DNA of 64,000 bases from assembly GCF_001649575.2 (NCBI RefSeq), contig NC_051433.1, positions 20,961,947 through 21,025,946 on the forward strand. The letters run 5' to 3'. The first letter of the stretch is position 1; every line of letters starts with the position of its first letter. The position numbers and the translations under genes were made by a program. Below are positions 37,555-49,624 of the stretch, piece by piece. The notes under the pieces are model-generated. The model was given only the letters and a program-made list of their open reading frames with translations. It was not told the origin of the DNA and ran no database searches. The DNA comes from Kryptolebias marmoratus. Taxonomy: Eukaryota > Chordata > Actinopteri > Cyprinodontiformes > Rivulidae.

Positions 37555-38345
37555 GACTTATGGAGCTAATGAGGCTGCAAGTCGACGGCCACTTGAAGCA
37601 CGGACAGCCGGAGTGACGGGTTTATTTTTGGTCCGGCGAAATAGAACGGCGCATGAAAAATGACATGCCAGTTTGAATAATTAAACGGCCTCAGAGCTTC
37701 ACTGATCCACCTGCCCACAGATCAATGGACAACATGCCATATGCTGTAAAGTGGCCCCCTAGCACCTGGGAGATGTTGTCCGTTTTATTTCTGGCAAGAA
37801 GCTGCTTTAGAAGTTCTGCAACGCTCTCAAAGATTGCCTAAGAAATGGGATATGTCAAACGGCCTGTTTTGTCACCCCATCTTTTAGCAAGAAGACTTGT
37901 TTGACCAGCTGAAGCGAAGATTTTCTCCTCCAAACACAGCATCACATCAAATCATAATTCCATAACGCGCGGCCTCTCCTGTTCACTCGTGGGCTAATAC
38001 CTAATGAATACTCCTCCAATCGCCGCGCTGCTCTCAGGGCTCAATTTTCTATTCTATTTCTGTGTATGGAACATCAAATGCTGCTCGGGGTCCTGGTGTG
38101 GGATTAAAGGGCTTGTTCCTTCCTAATAGGCCCGTGACCTTCGCGGCTCTCTGTCACGGGCTCCGGCATTGCCCCCCCTTTTTGCGGCGTTAACGTCCGC
38201 CGCCCGGGCTCCCATGATGCAAATTTCATGTCACAACATCAAACGGCGCGCTGATCAAAGGTCAGCCCTCCTTTCTGTAGGTGTTTGATATCAAATTTTC
38301 TATTTCATCTCCAGCTGTCAGGGGCTGTTAGAGCTGAAGAGCAAA
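37555..38345. promoter_or_regulatory. Candidate conserved non-coding block
   Basis: Almost 800 bp of unique, mixed-composition sequence with no repeats. It has words typical of developmental enhancers: GAATAATTAAACGG, ACCTAATGAATACTCC, GGGATTAAAGG, CATGATGCAAATTTCATG (octamer-like ATGCAAAT), CTGATCAAAGGTCAG (TCF ATCAAAG; nuclear-receptor AAAGGTCA). No open frame matches a protein. Confirm by alignment. Confidence 0.4.
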
Positions 38346-38639
38346 AAGATGGAGAGAGGGAAGAGAAAGACCAGCAGAGGTAGTCAAAGCTGGGGAAAAA
38401 AGAAAGAAAGAAAAAAAAAAACAGCCCACAAAGGCATGTGAAAAACTAAGATTAAAAAACAGGTGACAGTGTTTGAAATTTGCACACACACACAGACACT
38501 TGTGTTTTTGGATTTAGCCAGCCCGGTTTTCATTCTGCAGAAATAGCACAGCATTATCTTTATGTATTATTTGCTTTTTGATTGTGTTCCCATTTGCACG
38601 CGCACTCCTCATAAACCCTCGAAAATTGTGGAGGAAAGA

Positions 38640-38830
38640 GGAAGAAAGAAGCTGAAATTGGAAAATCATTTCAATTAATTAGGACCGCGGTGCGCCGTAG
38701 CTCCTCAGAAAGAAACCAATCTGAACGTGGAATTAGGGGGGGGGCTACAGATCTGTGACATTATGCATGAAATTATGGTTAAGAGAAAAAGTTGTCAGTC
38801 ATGGCATGACTACTGTAGGGTTTTCTTATT
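38640..38830. promoter_or_regulatory. Candidate conserved non-coding element
   Basis: CATTTCAATTAATTAGGACC, then GACATTATGCATGAAATTATGG, are ATTA/octamer-rich words in unique sequence just downstream of the 37.6-38.3 kb block. Interrupted by a run of seven or more G near 38737. Confidence 0.3.
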
Positions 38831-38959
38831 ATTATTATTAATGCAACACCTTCTCCTATAGTCTCCCACACAAACAGCCAGAATGTTAGATAAACTATAT
38901 TTTTTAATGTAATTTTTTAATACTATTTCTACAATTTTAGTCTTTTCCCAAGATTGTAC

Positions 38960-39270
38960 ACCTTTTTTCCCTCCCACATTTTAGTTATAGATACCATAAT
39001 GTCTGATAATCATCCCTGGAAGAGAAAATTAATAGTTATATTCCTATGACAAACCAAAATGTTTGTTTGTTTTGTTTGGATATGTTTGGGTGGAATTTGT
39101 TTAAATTTGCCACAGTTTCCATTTAACTCCTATAAACTCTCATAATTCCCATTTGAGTTTCAATTTTTGGAATATTTCCCAAATTCCCCCAACTTAACTT
39201 TCAGTGAAAAGTTTCTGGAAATTTCCTGAAAATGTCCTGATGTATCTAAAGGTATCACGTTTCTAAAGTT
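38960..39270. repeat. Interspersed repeat of unknown class, T/C-rich
   Basis: CAAACCAAAATGTTTGTTTGTTTTG, GGGTGGAATTTGTTTAAATTTGCCACAG, then a string of imperfect TTTCCC/AATTTCC words (TTTCTGGAAATTTCCTGAAAATGTCC). I have the impression of a common fish repeat but cannot name it. Confidence 0.35.
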
Positions 39271-41917
39271 CCTCACTTTTTTTTTTTCCTAAGACCCGCT
39301 CTCGGGAGGTGGTAAAAGCACAGTCATTTCAGAAATGGAGGGGATGGGGAGATGGGGGGGGGCAAGGTCCTCTAAACGCATGTGTATCTGCTCATTTAAA
39401 CACCGGTAGACTGCAGCGGTGCAGAGAGAAGCTGTGTGGCTGACAGCCAAGTCGGACTGAGCTTTGTGAACCAGCCGAATGCACAGGAGCTGAAAACGTG
39501 ACAGCAAAAAAAAGGATGCTCAAACCATTAGTGAATCTGGGCCCACGTGTGCTTTGCCCGCGTGCAGTGAAATAGAAACACCTGGACATGGTCACGACCC
39601 TTCGAGCCAACCTGTGACCGTCACACTGAGTCAAAGTGAAAGGCTCCAGAATTTCCCCCTGAAGATAACACCGCGGCAAACCAGGAATTTCGTTCGCAAC
39701 TCTAACACCTGAAGGCGAGAACGTGGAGTATTCCTATCCAAGGCCACGCTGGAAGAATGTCAGCAAACCAATAATCTGTATGTCTGACTGGGATAATGAT
39801 GGGGGACGTGTCAAATTTGGGATGTTTAAGAAAAAAAACACCTCTTTCATTTAAAAAGCTTCATGAGCTGGACTTGTCCCTTTATTACAAGAACCACCTT
39901 CCCCACAAACATTTGTCTTTATTTTGTCATCAGAAAATCACTGCATTTCATCAGCACTATATCTGGGCTGCATTTCTATTTCTCAATGATAGATGGCAAT
40001 GTTGCTCTTCCCTTAAAAAAAACAAGAAAAAAAAATTGCTGGATGAGACACTTTGGGTATTTTCACATAGCACTTTTTGCTCAGTAATTGTTCAATTGAA
40101 GCCAATCAGAAGGTATTATTTTAGCAAATATACTGGTATTTGAAAGCACAAATGAGGGAAAGGCTTGAAGCCACGAAGGCAGGAAATGGGACTTATGAGG
40201 AATGGGGACTTTTCAGGTGGGGAGCGGGGAAACGGCAGATCTAATAAGTCTGAGTTGATGCTATAAATGAAACAGTGTTTTGGTTTTTACACTTGAGCAT
40301 CATGAGGCATTATGGTGCCATTCAGTTTGTCATTTGGACCTTTTTGTCCTTAAACCTGGCAGATTTGTGGTCTCATTCTGCCTTTTACTCCCTCTTAGAG
40401 CAATTGGTACCTATAACCTGCTGTCACATTAACTTTAAATGGTAAGAAAAGCTTTTATTTTTTATGTTTTTGCACAAAGCAAAGCACAAACACTGAGCTG
40501 AAGAGCTCAAATTAAAGGCCGATTTTCAGCTGAACTGGGAGAGATATCCACTGTAAAGGTTCCTCTGAAGGGTACGTTAAAGAACGACAACAAAAAAAAC
40601 CTTCTTTAAACAAATTGCCATGTAGAAGATGAATCTGTGGCAAAGAGAGATTATCTATATGGGGGGGACACAAATGAAGGCTCAGGTGTAGCTACAGTAA
40701 TAGCCTGGTAAAGCTGACTTTGTTCATTTACAGGCATGATGGTCAGAAAAGGAGATCAATGCCTTTTTTTCATTTTTCTTCTGATTTTTTTTTTTTTTTT
40801 TTTGTTCTCACCTGTAGAGAGACTGGGAGAGCACGAAGGCAGAGCAGAATAAGAATGAAGCTGGTAAAGTTAGGCGGAGGATAGGCAGGCGGATCTGGGC
40901 TCAGGGAAACATAATCGGTTTCGAAATGACCGAAAAAGAACACGAGGGGAGAGGAGCAACGAGATGACTGGGAACGCAAAACTGAGCGGAGGAGAAACGA
41001 CGTCGAAATCCTCCTCCTTCCTTGGCTCATCCCTCATGCGCACGGGAAGAGCTTCTGCACCGAACGCCCGACTTTAGAGAACGCACATGTCTGATACAGC
41101 GCAATGGCATGTCTTCATTTAATGTAGTGCTAAAACTTTTCTTTTTGGAGTTCAGTGACTGAGCCCGGGCAGCCTGTACATTGATAACCAGGCCGGTGGT
41201 AAGAAACTGACATTTCCAGTCTCATTTTCAGCGGCACTCCACCCTAAAACTCCTCGGTCTGCGCTCTATCTCGGCACCTCGGGTCAGTAACTTTGACTCG
41301 CTAACCACCCTCATTAGTATTCTTAGAAAGCTCCGTGGCAGACATCCAGCTTCTGTGTGGAGGGAGGGGGGGGGGATGACACAAAACAAAGGTTGTTGGT
41401 GGTGTTGTGCTTTGGGATTCTGCTCCTTTCAGAGCCCTGCCATATGATTGTGATGAAGCCGAAGATGGAAACGAGTGCAGAGGACGAACGCTGCGCTGCT
41501 CTCCGGAAGGAAACCCTAACGTCGTATCTTCACCGGGCTTGGGGCTGCTGGAGACTGGTCGGCGACGCGAAATTTGCAAGAGAACACGCTAATTTCCTGT
41601 AGCATGTCTCACTGACTTCTGAGTGTTTTGCAACCAAGCAACAAGGGAGCCGTGCGACCACATTTGAATCATCAGGGTGCGTTTTAGACCTGTGTTTTTT
41701 CTGTCAGAGGAGAGCTTCCCATGCAGGTGTCCAAACTGCCGCTCTAACTCTTTTGAGATGTGTGCGAGACGGGTTTGAGACGTCCGCGACGAAAATTTGC
41801 CCAGTGAATTTTCTTGAGCTCGTTCGAAACACCAGAGACAAGACCGCTGCGCTTGCGATCAAACTAAGATTTGAAATCCAAATCTTTTTTGAAACAGTTT
41901 TATTTACCCCACAACAG

Positions 41918-41951
<34 letters not shown>

Positions 41952-42729
41952 CACGACGTATTATTACAGTCAAAAGTGTAAATTAAGACCGGTGTTATGA
42001 TGCCTTTACATTTGGCAACATGAGCCATAAAATGGATGGATTGAGCTACTATTTTCTTTCCTATTTTTGTGGATGCAGGGTCTTTGCAGGGTCTTGGTGA
42101 GGTCTACAGGTGCTTATTACAATGAGCTTCCCATGAGCATGATGGGTCCAAAATGGGTTCCGAGCACAAAACTTCCATATTAAAGTTGCGCTGGTTTATG
42201 GTCTGTTCACGGTCACGAAAACAAACCTTGCAAAGACCTGATCCTGGCAGTGACTGCCTTCATACTGAAGGAGATTCTCTGAATTTGTTGCGATCCAGCC
42301 ACGTTTAAAAGGCCATATAGGGCGTAGAGGGGTTTTACTTTTTATTTTATTTTCTATTTTAAACCTTTATTTAAATGGGTGGCCTCACTGAGACACGAGG
42401 ACTCATTTTCAAGAAAGACGTATTTTAGATTTTCATTGTCGCGTATAAAGAAATGCATCAAAAATAGCTGAAAAAGTGATAAAAGTATATTTTAAAGAAT
42501 CCTTAACCTAAGAGAGGTGAAGGTTTTGTTCTAAAATGACTTCTCTGTAAAAGCAATGCATCTGCAGGATGACAGAAATAGTTTGGGGTCATTTTTGTAA
42601 CATTTTAGTCTTAATAGCACTGGCATGCTTGTGTATGCAAATCTGCAGTGCCCACTGGATTCAGACAGATGTATAGGCGTATGCAAATACGTGGCAGCAC
42701 AATTCATATTTCCAAATTATTTTCTCGAC

Positions 42730-42790
<61 letters not shown>

Positions 42791-43104
42791 GTTGAGTTAT
42801 CTCTTCTGAAAAAAATGCGCCTGTATGTGATATGCTCGTTCAACCACTAATTTAAAAATGAACACACAGTACACAGACAGCAAGCAGCGTTTTGCTGAAC
42901 AATACAGGCAGAGAAGAGAATGACAACCTTTAAGATGTGTTTCTTTATTAAACAGGTGCCAAAATAACACGTTTTTCCACACTTATGATTTCTTTATACT
43001 AATATTATGGACACAAGTATGTTCAGAAAATCCCCCAAATAACTATAACACAACCAATAAAAAAGGATCAGTGACCATACAAGCACGGGAAACCATACAT
43101 TTCA
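39271..43104. other. Intergenic, no gene seen
   Basis: Unique sequence with T/A homopolymers (near 40785 and 41926-41951) and the AT microsatellite at 42731. A moderately GC-rich stretch at 40.85-41.6 kb contains short frames only. Confidence 0.5.
42731..42787. repeat. (AT)n microsatellite
   Basis: Near-perfect AT run of about 27 units. Confidence 0.95.
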
Positions 43105-44175
43105 GTTGCATTAGCTGCGGCCACCATCACATATTGGGTTGACTACAAATGTTAATCAGTAGATGTATATAAAGAGTACTATCTGAAACTTCATGAGATA
43201 TTTTGTTAACAGACAGACAAGGGTGACTATTAACAGGTAAGGTTTTGAACAAAGATGTTGTGCAATGTGTAGCACTCAGACCACATGTTGTGAATGACTC
43301 TCAGCTACTACCACAGTATGTTTTAGCTTAATCTTTGTAAAATTAACACAATTATAGCCATTTTTGTGATTTGAAAGGTCAGTTTGCTGTGGTGGCCATC
43401 TTGAATCAGATGTAGATCAAAAGTTAATCAGATGTAGATGTAAATCCAATGATTATTTCCTGAAAGTTTCAATAAAATCTGTCGGATTGTTCATGAGATA
43501 TCCTGCTAACAGACAGAGTTGACTCCAATTAGTTCATGGCAAAGTTTTCAACAAAGATGTCATGTAATGTGCAACGCTCAGACTATGTGTTGTGAACGAC
43601 TATTAGCTACTACCACATCAAATGTTAGCTCAATTTCTGTAAAACTGCCTCTGAGTTATAGTCATTTATGCATTTTTAAGATCAGCTGGCTGTGGCAGCC
43701 ATCTTAGACCGGGTTGGCTTCAAAGGTTTATCAATTGTAGATGTACATCCAATCATTACTTTGTGAAGATTTCATTAAAATTCATCGATTGGTTAATGAA
43801 ATGTTTTGCTAACAGACAAAGTTGACTCCAATGGTTAACGACATATTTTTAAAAACAGATTTTCTGCATTCAGATAGTGCTCAGAGTATATCATGAGAAT
43901 GACTCTCAGCTACTACCGCACAGGATTTAAGCTTAATATGTGTAAAATTGACTAAGTTCCACTTGTTTTTGTGTTAAGGCCAATCAGCTGTGGGGGCCAT
44001 TTTGAATGATGTTGACTCCAAACGTTAATTAGCTGTAGATGCACATCCAGCCATTACTTTATGAGAGTTTCATTAAAATCTGTTCAGTGGTCCATGATTT
44101 TTATTTATCTATTTTTCGCTAACACGAAAGACTCAGTCCAAAACGTTATCGCCTCTTCGCCTTCGGTGGCAGGGG
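43105..44175 (+). repeat. Tandem array of the dispersed ~300 bp repeat (about 3.5 units)
   Basis: Units repeat every 290-300 bp, as seen from the landmark GTTGACTCCAAA-like word near 43138, 43413, 43713 and 44011. Each unit contains CTCAGCTACTACCAC, TTTAGCTTAAT, GTAAAATTGAC, TGGTGGCCATCTTGAAT, TTAATCA-GTAGATGTACATCCA, GAAAGTTTCATTAAAATCT and GAGATATTTTGCTAACAGAC. The array ends in a CGCCTTCGG hairpin-like motif at about 44157. Units are diverged by eye to roughly 70-85% identity. No coding function is seen. Confidence 0.85.
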
Positions 44176-44439
44176 GTAAGAACGCAAACACCTGCTTCAA
44201 AATGTGTGTGTTTGTTTCTTTCGCTCTCCTATAGTTCAGGACGCACATACAAGAGAAGAGGGTGAGAAATGGACGAGGGAAGGAACGTTTCACAAAAGTA
44301 TTTTCTCTGGAACGGCGTACAGACTCGGCCGTTCCTCATCTTTGGCGCGAAGACATATGCGCTCCTTTTAAAACACGCCAGAAGGAAAAAAAAACAGCTT
44401 CTTCATCAACCAAACAAACAAGCAAGCAAACAGCTCGCT

Positions 44440-44750
44440 CCTGGGACGAATCTCCCAGCCAGGCAGCCGTCGCCCTGCAGTTTTAAGGCAGGACCGTTAT
44501 TGCTCGCTAATTCACTGACTTGGCCCCGGGTTCCGGGGATTAGGAGAGGAAAGCGCTGGTGAATATTCCACTGCTTGTGACGGGGCTCTCCCATTTATCA
44601 GCCAGTGGAACCAGTGAATAATGCATGGGCTTGTCCGGCCCCATTCACAGTAAAGCAAGGGCACTTGTGTTAAAGAAATAAATAAATAAATCAAACAGAA
44701 GGTATTACCCTTGTCCAACCAGTTAGGCCTCCCCGAGGCAGGTCTGGACA
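44440..44750. promoter_or_regulatory. Candidate conserved non-coding element
   Basis: Unique stretch including GGTGAATATTCCACTGCTTG, CCCATTTATCAGCCAGTGG and CAGTGAATAATGCATGGGC, right after the end of the tandem array at 44.17 kb. No supported coding frame. Confidence 0.3.
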
Positions 44751-45419
44751 GGTCTATTTGGAACAGTCTTGTTTTGACCTCTCCCCGCGTCTTCCCTCGG
44801 AGGCGTTGCGTTTGGCCGATCAATCACTCGAGTGCACGCGCACGCACACACACACCTCCCTGCTCATTTCCACGCACGTGCACACAAACGTATGACTTTT
44901 TCTCTCACCCAGTGTTACATCTGAGCTCCGTTGAATTAAAACTTTGGAGCCTGGAAATGCGCAACAGCGAAGTCTGGGGCGTAAGTAAGTGAATATGAAT
45001 GAAGCCTCCTCATCATTTTTCTGTGGCACGTGTGGATTTCCTCAGCGGTGCAGCATTGATCACACTAGAATGACTGTGATTGCGGAGCACCTCTCAGGGA
45101 AGAGATGGGATTCATGAATCCAAATGTTTCAGCAGGTGTCAGTATGTAACACTGCACCCAACCGGGGGCGTTTCTTTCTTTTTTTTTTTCTCTCTCTCTC
45201 TCTCTGCATGGACTGGATTGACGTATGAGCGCAGGTCTGAGGCAGTATGCTCGCTGCTCATCAAATGGGAGGAGGAAGAAATGGCAGAGCAAAATGCCCC
45301 TGTAGCCACATGGGGGGGGGCACACACACACGCACCAAAACTTGGCCACCGCCTGGGATCTGGGCTCGTATTGTGCGGAATAACTTCTCATAGGCCGGTG
45401 CAGCAGGTATGGGCGAGAT

Positions 45420-45720
45420 GATTAAGTGCTAAAGTTGCATTTTCTCCACTGAGCAGGCAGCCCTGAGGCCAGAAAGGCTGCATGATTGCCTCTGTGTGCT
45501 ACATCACATTGACATGATGGAGAATACTCTCCTGGGGCCTGAAATAATGTAAAGGAAAGTGGGTGAGAGGTAGGGGGGGTGGAAAAAAAAAAAAAAGCCC
45601 GTCCAAGCCCTTTTCTGCCAGGTCCTAAGTATTTTCTCCATGCAGTGGGATTTGCTGATAGATCTCCATGTGTCACTGCCTCAGTACTGATGACAGACAG
45701 AGTTTTCACACATGGGTGCA
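45420..45720. promoter_or_regulatory. Candidate conserved non-coding element
   Basis: Unique sequence with GCTGCATGATTGCCTCTGTG, GCTACATCACATTGACATGATGG and GGGATTTGCTGATAGATC. Split by a G/A-run near 45575-45595. No coding match. Confidence 0.3.
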
Positions 45721-45936
45721 TGGCAGCACACGCCCCGGGAGGAGCACCTTAATCCGATTCTGCTATCGGAGGCCCAAACCTCTCTGCCGGGTGCCCAGAA
45801 CCTCTGGGCTACTCTCCGACTGTGGAGCGGCACAACGAGACCCCCCCGTGTACGCACGGGTCTGTGAAGAAGAGGACAATTTAGAATACAAAGAAAAAAA
45901 AACAGAGGCTGGTCAAATTGTACTAAATGTAGGGAG

Positions 45937-45937
<1 letters not shown>

Positions 45938-45975
<38 letters not shown>
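45938..45975. repeat. (GT)n microsatellite
   Basis: About 18 perfect GT units. Confidence 0.95.
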
Positions 45976-45979
<4 letters not shown>

Positions 45980-46139
45980 CCCCTTAACTAATTAGCAGGA
46001 GGCTAAAAAAAGGCAAACTTTATAAAAACCAAATCCATCAGGCAGACAAGTGGAACAAATGAGCCAACCTCGCAGTGGGAGGCGTCGCAACTTTATTTGT
46101 TTGCTCCCGCAAACTGAAGGGCAGACAAAGTACGGTCAC

Positions 46140-46182
46140 CTATTTATTTATTTATTTATCTATTTACTTATTTTTTTATTTC
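46140..46182. repeat. (ATTT)n microsatellite, imperfect
   Basis: TATTTATTTATTTATTTATC and variants over about 42 bp. Confidence 0.9.
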
Positions 46183-46384
46183 CAAACTCATGACATTCGA
46201 CAGCCTGCGGAAAACAAGAGGGGCTAAAAGGAGCTTCTCGAAATTTAAAGTTCAGCTCTTAACACTCGGCACAGTGTTTGAATTTTGGCTCATTTTTCCT
46301 CTCGTCCGTTCATCATCCAGATGTCAAGGATGATGGAAGGCTCCCAGTTGCCACTGGGGGGTGGGGTGTGTTTGTGTGTGTGTG

Positions 46385-46583
46385 GGGGTCGCATATGCGT
46401 TCGAACCGCGCCAGAGTTCACTTCAACTCAACCGAGGTTTTGGGCGAACCAGAGTTTGCTTTTTTGGTCCGCATCAGAGTTCGATTACACGTTCACACCA
46501 CCCCAGACAAACCAAAGTTTCTAGGCAATCGAACTAGAGTTTGATTAAAGTGGACTAAACAGGGCTGGTGTGAATGCACCTTT
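46385..46583. mobile_element. Non-autonomous DNA element fragment ('GTGAATGCACC' end type)
   Basis: GAACCGCGCCAGAGTTCACTT, TTTTTTGGTCCGCATCAGAG, TCACACCACCCCAGACAAACC and AAACAGGGCTGGTGTGAATGCACC match a short terminal-inverted-repeat element often seen in fish genomes. Family by recognition only. No coding capacity. Confidence 0.5.
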
Positions 46584-46667
46584 AGAGTCATTTTAAATTC
46601 ACTAGTTGACCTGATATACACATCTTTGGCCTGTAACTCCAAGCTGATGATTTTTTCCCTTTCTTTT

Positions 46668-46972
46668 TTCATCCATCCATTTTCTTTACCTGCTTCTCCA
46701 TTGGTGACCAAGCAGAGAGGCAGGGGACACCCTGGACAGATCACAAGTCCACGTAGAGACAAATGAGACAAACAACCATTCATACTCTCACTTACACCTA
46801 GGGACAATTTTTAGAGACATCAATTAACCTAACATGCATGTTTAGGGTTTATGGGAGGAAACTGGAGTACCAGGGAGAACATGCAAACTCCACCCAGAAA
46901 GACCCCAGGCCAGGAAGCGATCCTGCAACCTTCTTGCTGGGAGGCAACAGCTCTAACCACTACGCCACCTTT
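46668..46972 (+). mobile_element. Teleost LINE-type 3' tail, copy 2
   Basis: It begins CATCCATCCATTTTCTTTACC, then ACACCCTGGACAGATCACAAGTC, GAGACAAACAACCATTCATAC, GGACAATTTTTAGAGACATCAATTAACCT, ACATGCAAACTCCACCCAG and CTTCTTGCTGGGAGGCAACAGCTCTAACCACTACGCCACC. This is the same family as 16.7 kb, on the same strand. Only the non-coding tail is present. Confidence 0.8.
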
Positions 46973-47904
46973 TTTTTTGTAATTATGAATTCAATTTTTA
47001 ATTCACAATCTTCACTGAGCTCTGCAGGCTCAGGTGCTCTTCCTCAAAAAAAGTCACAAAACCATTTGAGCAAATTGTAGAAATAATGTCAGTTTAACCC
47101 TCCAGTGGGTCAAATTGACCTAAAGTTACAAAGGCTTCTGTACTTCTCTTTGTCTCTCTCTCTATCTTCTGTGGGCTTCAGGAGGGTAAAGTCCTTTGTT
47201 TGGGGCTTTGGTTACAATAGATAATAAATTAATCTCTGTTTGGTGTTCTTATTTTTTCTGTTATGATGCTCTTGTAATGATCACAGTCACTCTTTCCAGC
47301 TCCTGTGGCCCATTAGTAATCAGCACACCTCTTACCATTCATTAGTTCCCCCTCCCTGTACATGTAATCTATGATTTCTTCAGTCATATCCTCTGTGTAG
47401 TCATGCCATACCATTTAGTCAAGTATTTTTTTGTTTGTTTTCTACAAGCTGCTTGCTTCCGACCTACCTGCATTTGGGTCCTTTTGTCAAACCTCGTGAC
47501 ATTTACCTCCAGTATGTTACTGGTTACAACAAAATAGTCAGCAGCACCATGGGTTCTGCCTAATCCCAGCTATACGACCAGTCAATGGCCTATTTTTTTA
47601 TAATATGTATGAAAAGGGTAATAATTTAGAGTATTAATTCCTTTTTACAAGAAAATTCATGTTTATTTGTGATGTTCCAGGTTGGTGCTTAAACACTTTT
47701 TTAAAACTTTGAAACGATTTAGCTAACACTCCTACCTGAAGTTGTTTACAAGCAAGGAGCAGATTGGCGGGACAATGTGGGGTTCATTATGTGGCTCAAT
47801 GATACTAGGAATGTATTTTATGAATATGCAAAAGTTTTTGTTTTACATGGAAACAATGTTTAGGAGACCCAAAATGGTATTTTGTTGAAGACAAAGAGAA
47901 AATT

Positions 47905-48100
47905 TCTTGGGTCATGGGGCGCTCTCCTGCATGTTTTAGATGTGTTCTTGCTTTAAATGGATGACTTGTGGACGTGCTCCTGGGGAACTTGATGATTTGG
48001 TGAGGAGGTAATTAAACCATTTGAATCAGGTGTGTTGGAGCAGAAGAACCTAAAACTTCCAGGACGGTGGAACCTTGAGGCCTGGAATTTGACACCCCCA
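47905..48100. mobile_element. Palindromic hAT-type MITE, diverged copy 3
   Basis: It shares CTCCTGCATGTTTTAGATGTGTTCTTGCTTTAA on the left and ATCAGGTGTGTTGGAGCAG...CTGGAATTTGACACC on the right with copy 4 at 57.7 kb. The central part (GACGTGCTCCTGGGGAACTTGATGATTTGGTGAGGA) differs from copies 1 and 2, so copies 3 and 4 form a second subfamily. Boundaries are approximate. Confidence 0.7.
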
Positions 48101-48559
48101 ATGTTGACAATTAAAAGACAAATTGAAAAGGTTGCTTTGGAAAAACTGCCTTTCCATGTGGACAAAGGCTTAGACTGAGACATTTAGGAATAAACAAAGA
48201 ACCAATGATTGAAGGATTTCTAAACTACCTTTCAAGATCCATCCTCCTTTGCTATTCCATGTTCTGAAAAGAAAAGGTTCACAATAAATCTCAGAAATGT
48301 CTTAATCTGGCGTTATCCCTCAAAAGCGCCACCCATTAATGAAACAACCGTCAGCAGTTTGTGTTGCGTTCGTAGGACTGTTTGGAAATTAAGGTACCTC
48401 TATGGGGAACATCTGCTCATCAGCTCCTCAGGTGGCATTGTCAAAATCAAAATAAAAGTTGCACAGCAAAAGAAGAGAAATTTTTTGGATCACGGAGGAG
48501 AACCCCCTGGTCTTTATTTACAACGGCCTCCTATGGTGCGCTGTAGTTTCTCCTTTTGA

Positions 48560-49150
48560 GTGAACGGATGGGGGGGGGTCCGTCCCTCGCAACATCTGCA
48601 GGCATTCACCCACAACCCCCCAGGGCCATCTAATAACCCATTACCTACATCTCTGACGAAACAACACATTTAAGCTACAATTACACCACCTACCTCCGAT
48701 CCCTCGCACTTTCCATCTCACTTCCTCGATTTCTTTTGTTCCGCGATGTGCCGGATGGAAAACTGTCAACAGAAATGAACTGTATGTTTGTACTTAGGCT
48801 ACAGGTCGTAGACACATTCACAAGTATGGTTAAGTCTTTGAAAATAAAGCATATTACCAATGAAACATGGATCCTCTTTGCCCCTGTCCAAGGATCTAAT
48901 AGTGACAAATACACAGTACTTTGGATAAATAAACGTCCAGCATTTTCCTTTGGCTGTGAGGCTAAGCAGCCAAGGAGAATGTCATCTATTTCTATACATT
49001 TTCCCGCTGAAAAATCTTCTCCATGTTTCTCGCTTGTGGCCTGAAATATTGTAAATGCCCGCAATAATAGTTAAAACAATAATAGTAATAATAAATCTCT
49101 TCTCAGCTTTCCACGACAAAGCAATCATGCGCAAGATGGGGGAGAAAGTG
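48560..49150. promoter_or_regulatory. Candidate conserved non-coding element, open in two frames
   Basis: Unique stretch (AATAACCCATTACC, GCTACAATTACACCACC) that also stays open for 102 codons on + (48736-49044) and 124 on - (48690-49064). Neither product resembles a known family, so the openness may reflect constraint or chance. Confidence 0.3.
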
Positions 49151-49624
49151 GAGATATCAGGTAATCAATTTCATTGTTTCAGAAAAAAAAAAAGGTGGTA
49201 TCAGAAGGTGGATAATCCGAAACCAGAGCTATCAACAAATAACAGCAACACCGGAAAGCCTTTTTTTTTTTTGGACTCAACAGCAGCTAGGCCCAATTTC
49301 ACAGGCAGTACTGTGGCTGAAGGGGAAGAAATTGGAAGGAGAAAAAAAAAGTGAAATTGATCGCTAAGATTGCAGCTGTACTTTTATTTGTCTCTTCTTC
49401 TGTTATTTGACAGCGTTAGAGGGAATTTCAAGCCTGCACAGTGTTGATGATGGCACTGCTGTAAAGGTGCTACAGTTTAGTTTGTTGGGCTGCATGTGGA
49501 AACTGTAATTGTCTAATATGGATGTACCCAATTTTAGCAATTCTTTTTAACTTTTTATGACTCTATATTTTCATAAAAACAGAACAACAGCATTGCTTTT
49601 ATCACATGCTGCCATGAAAGGTGG

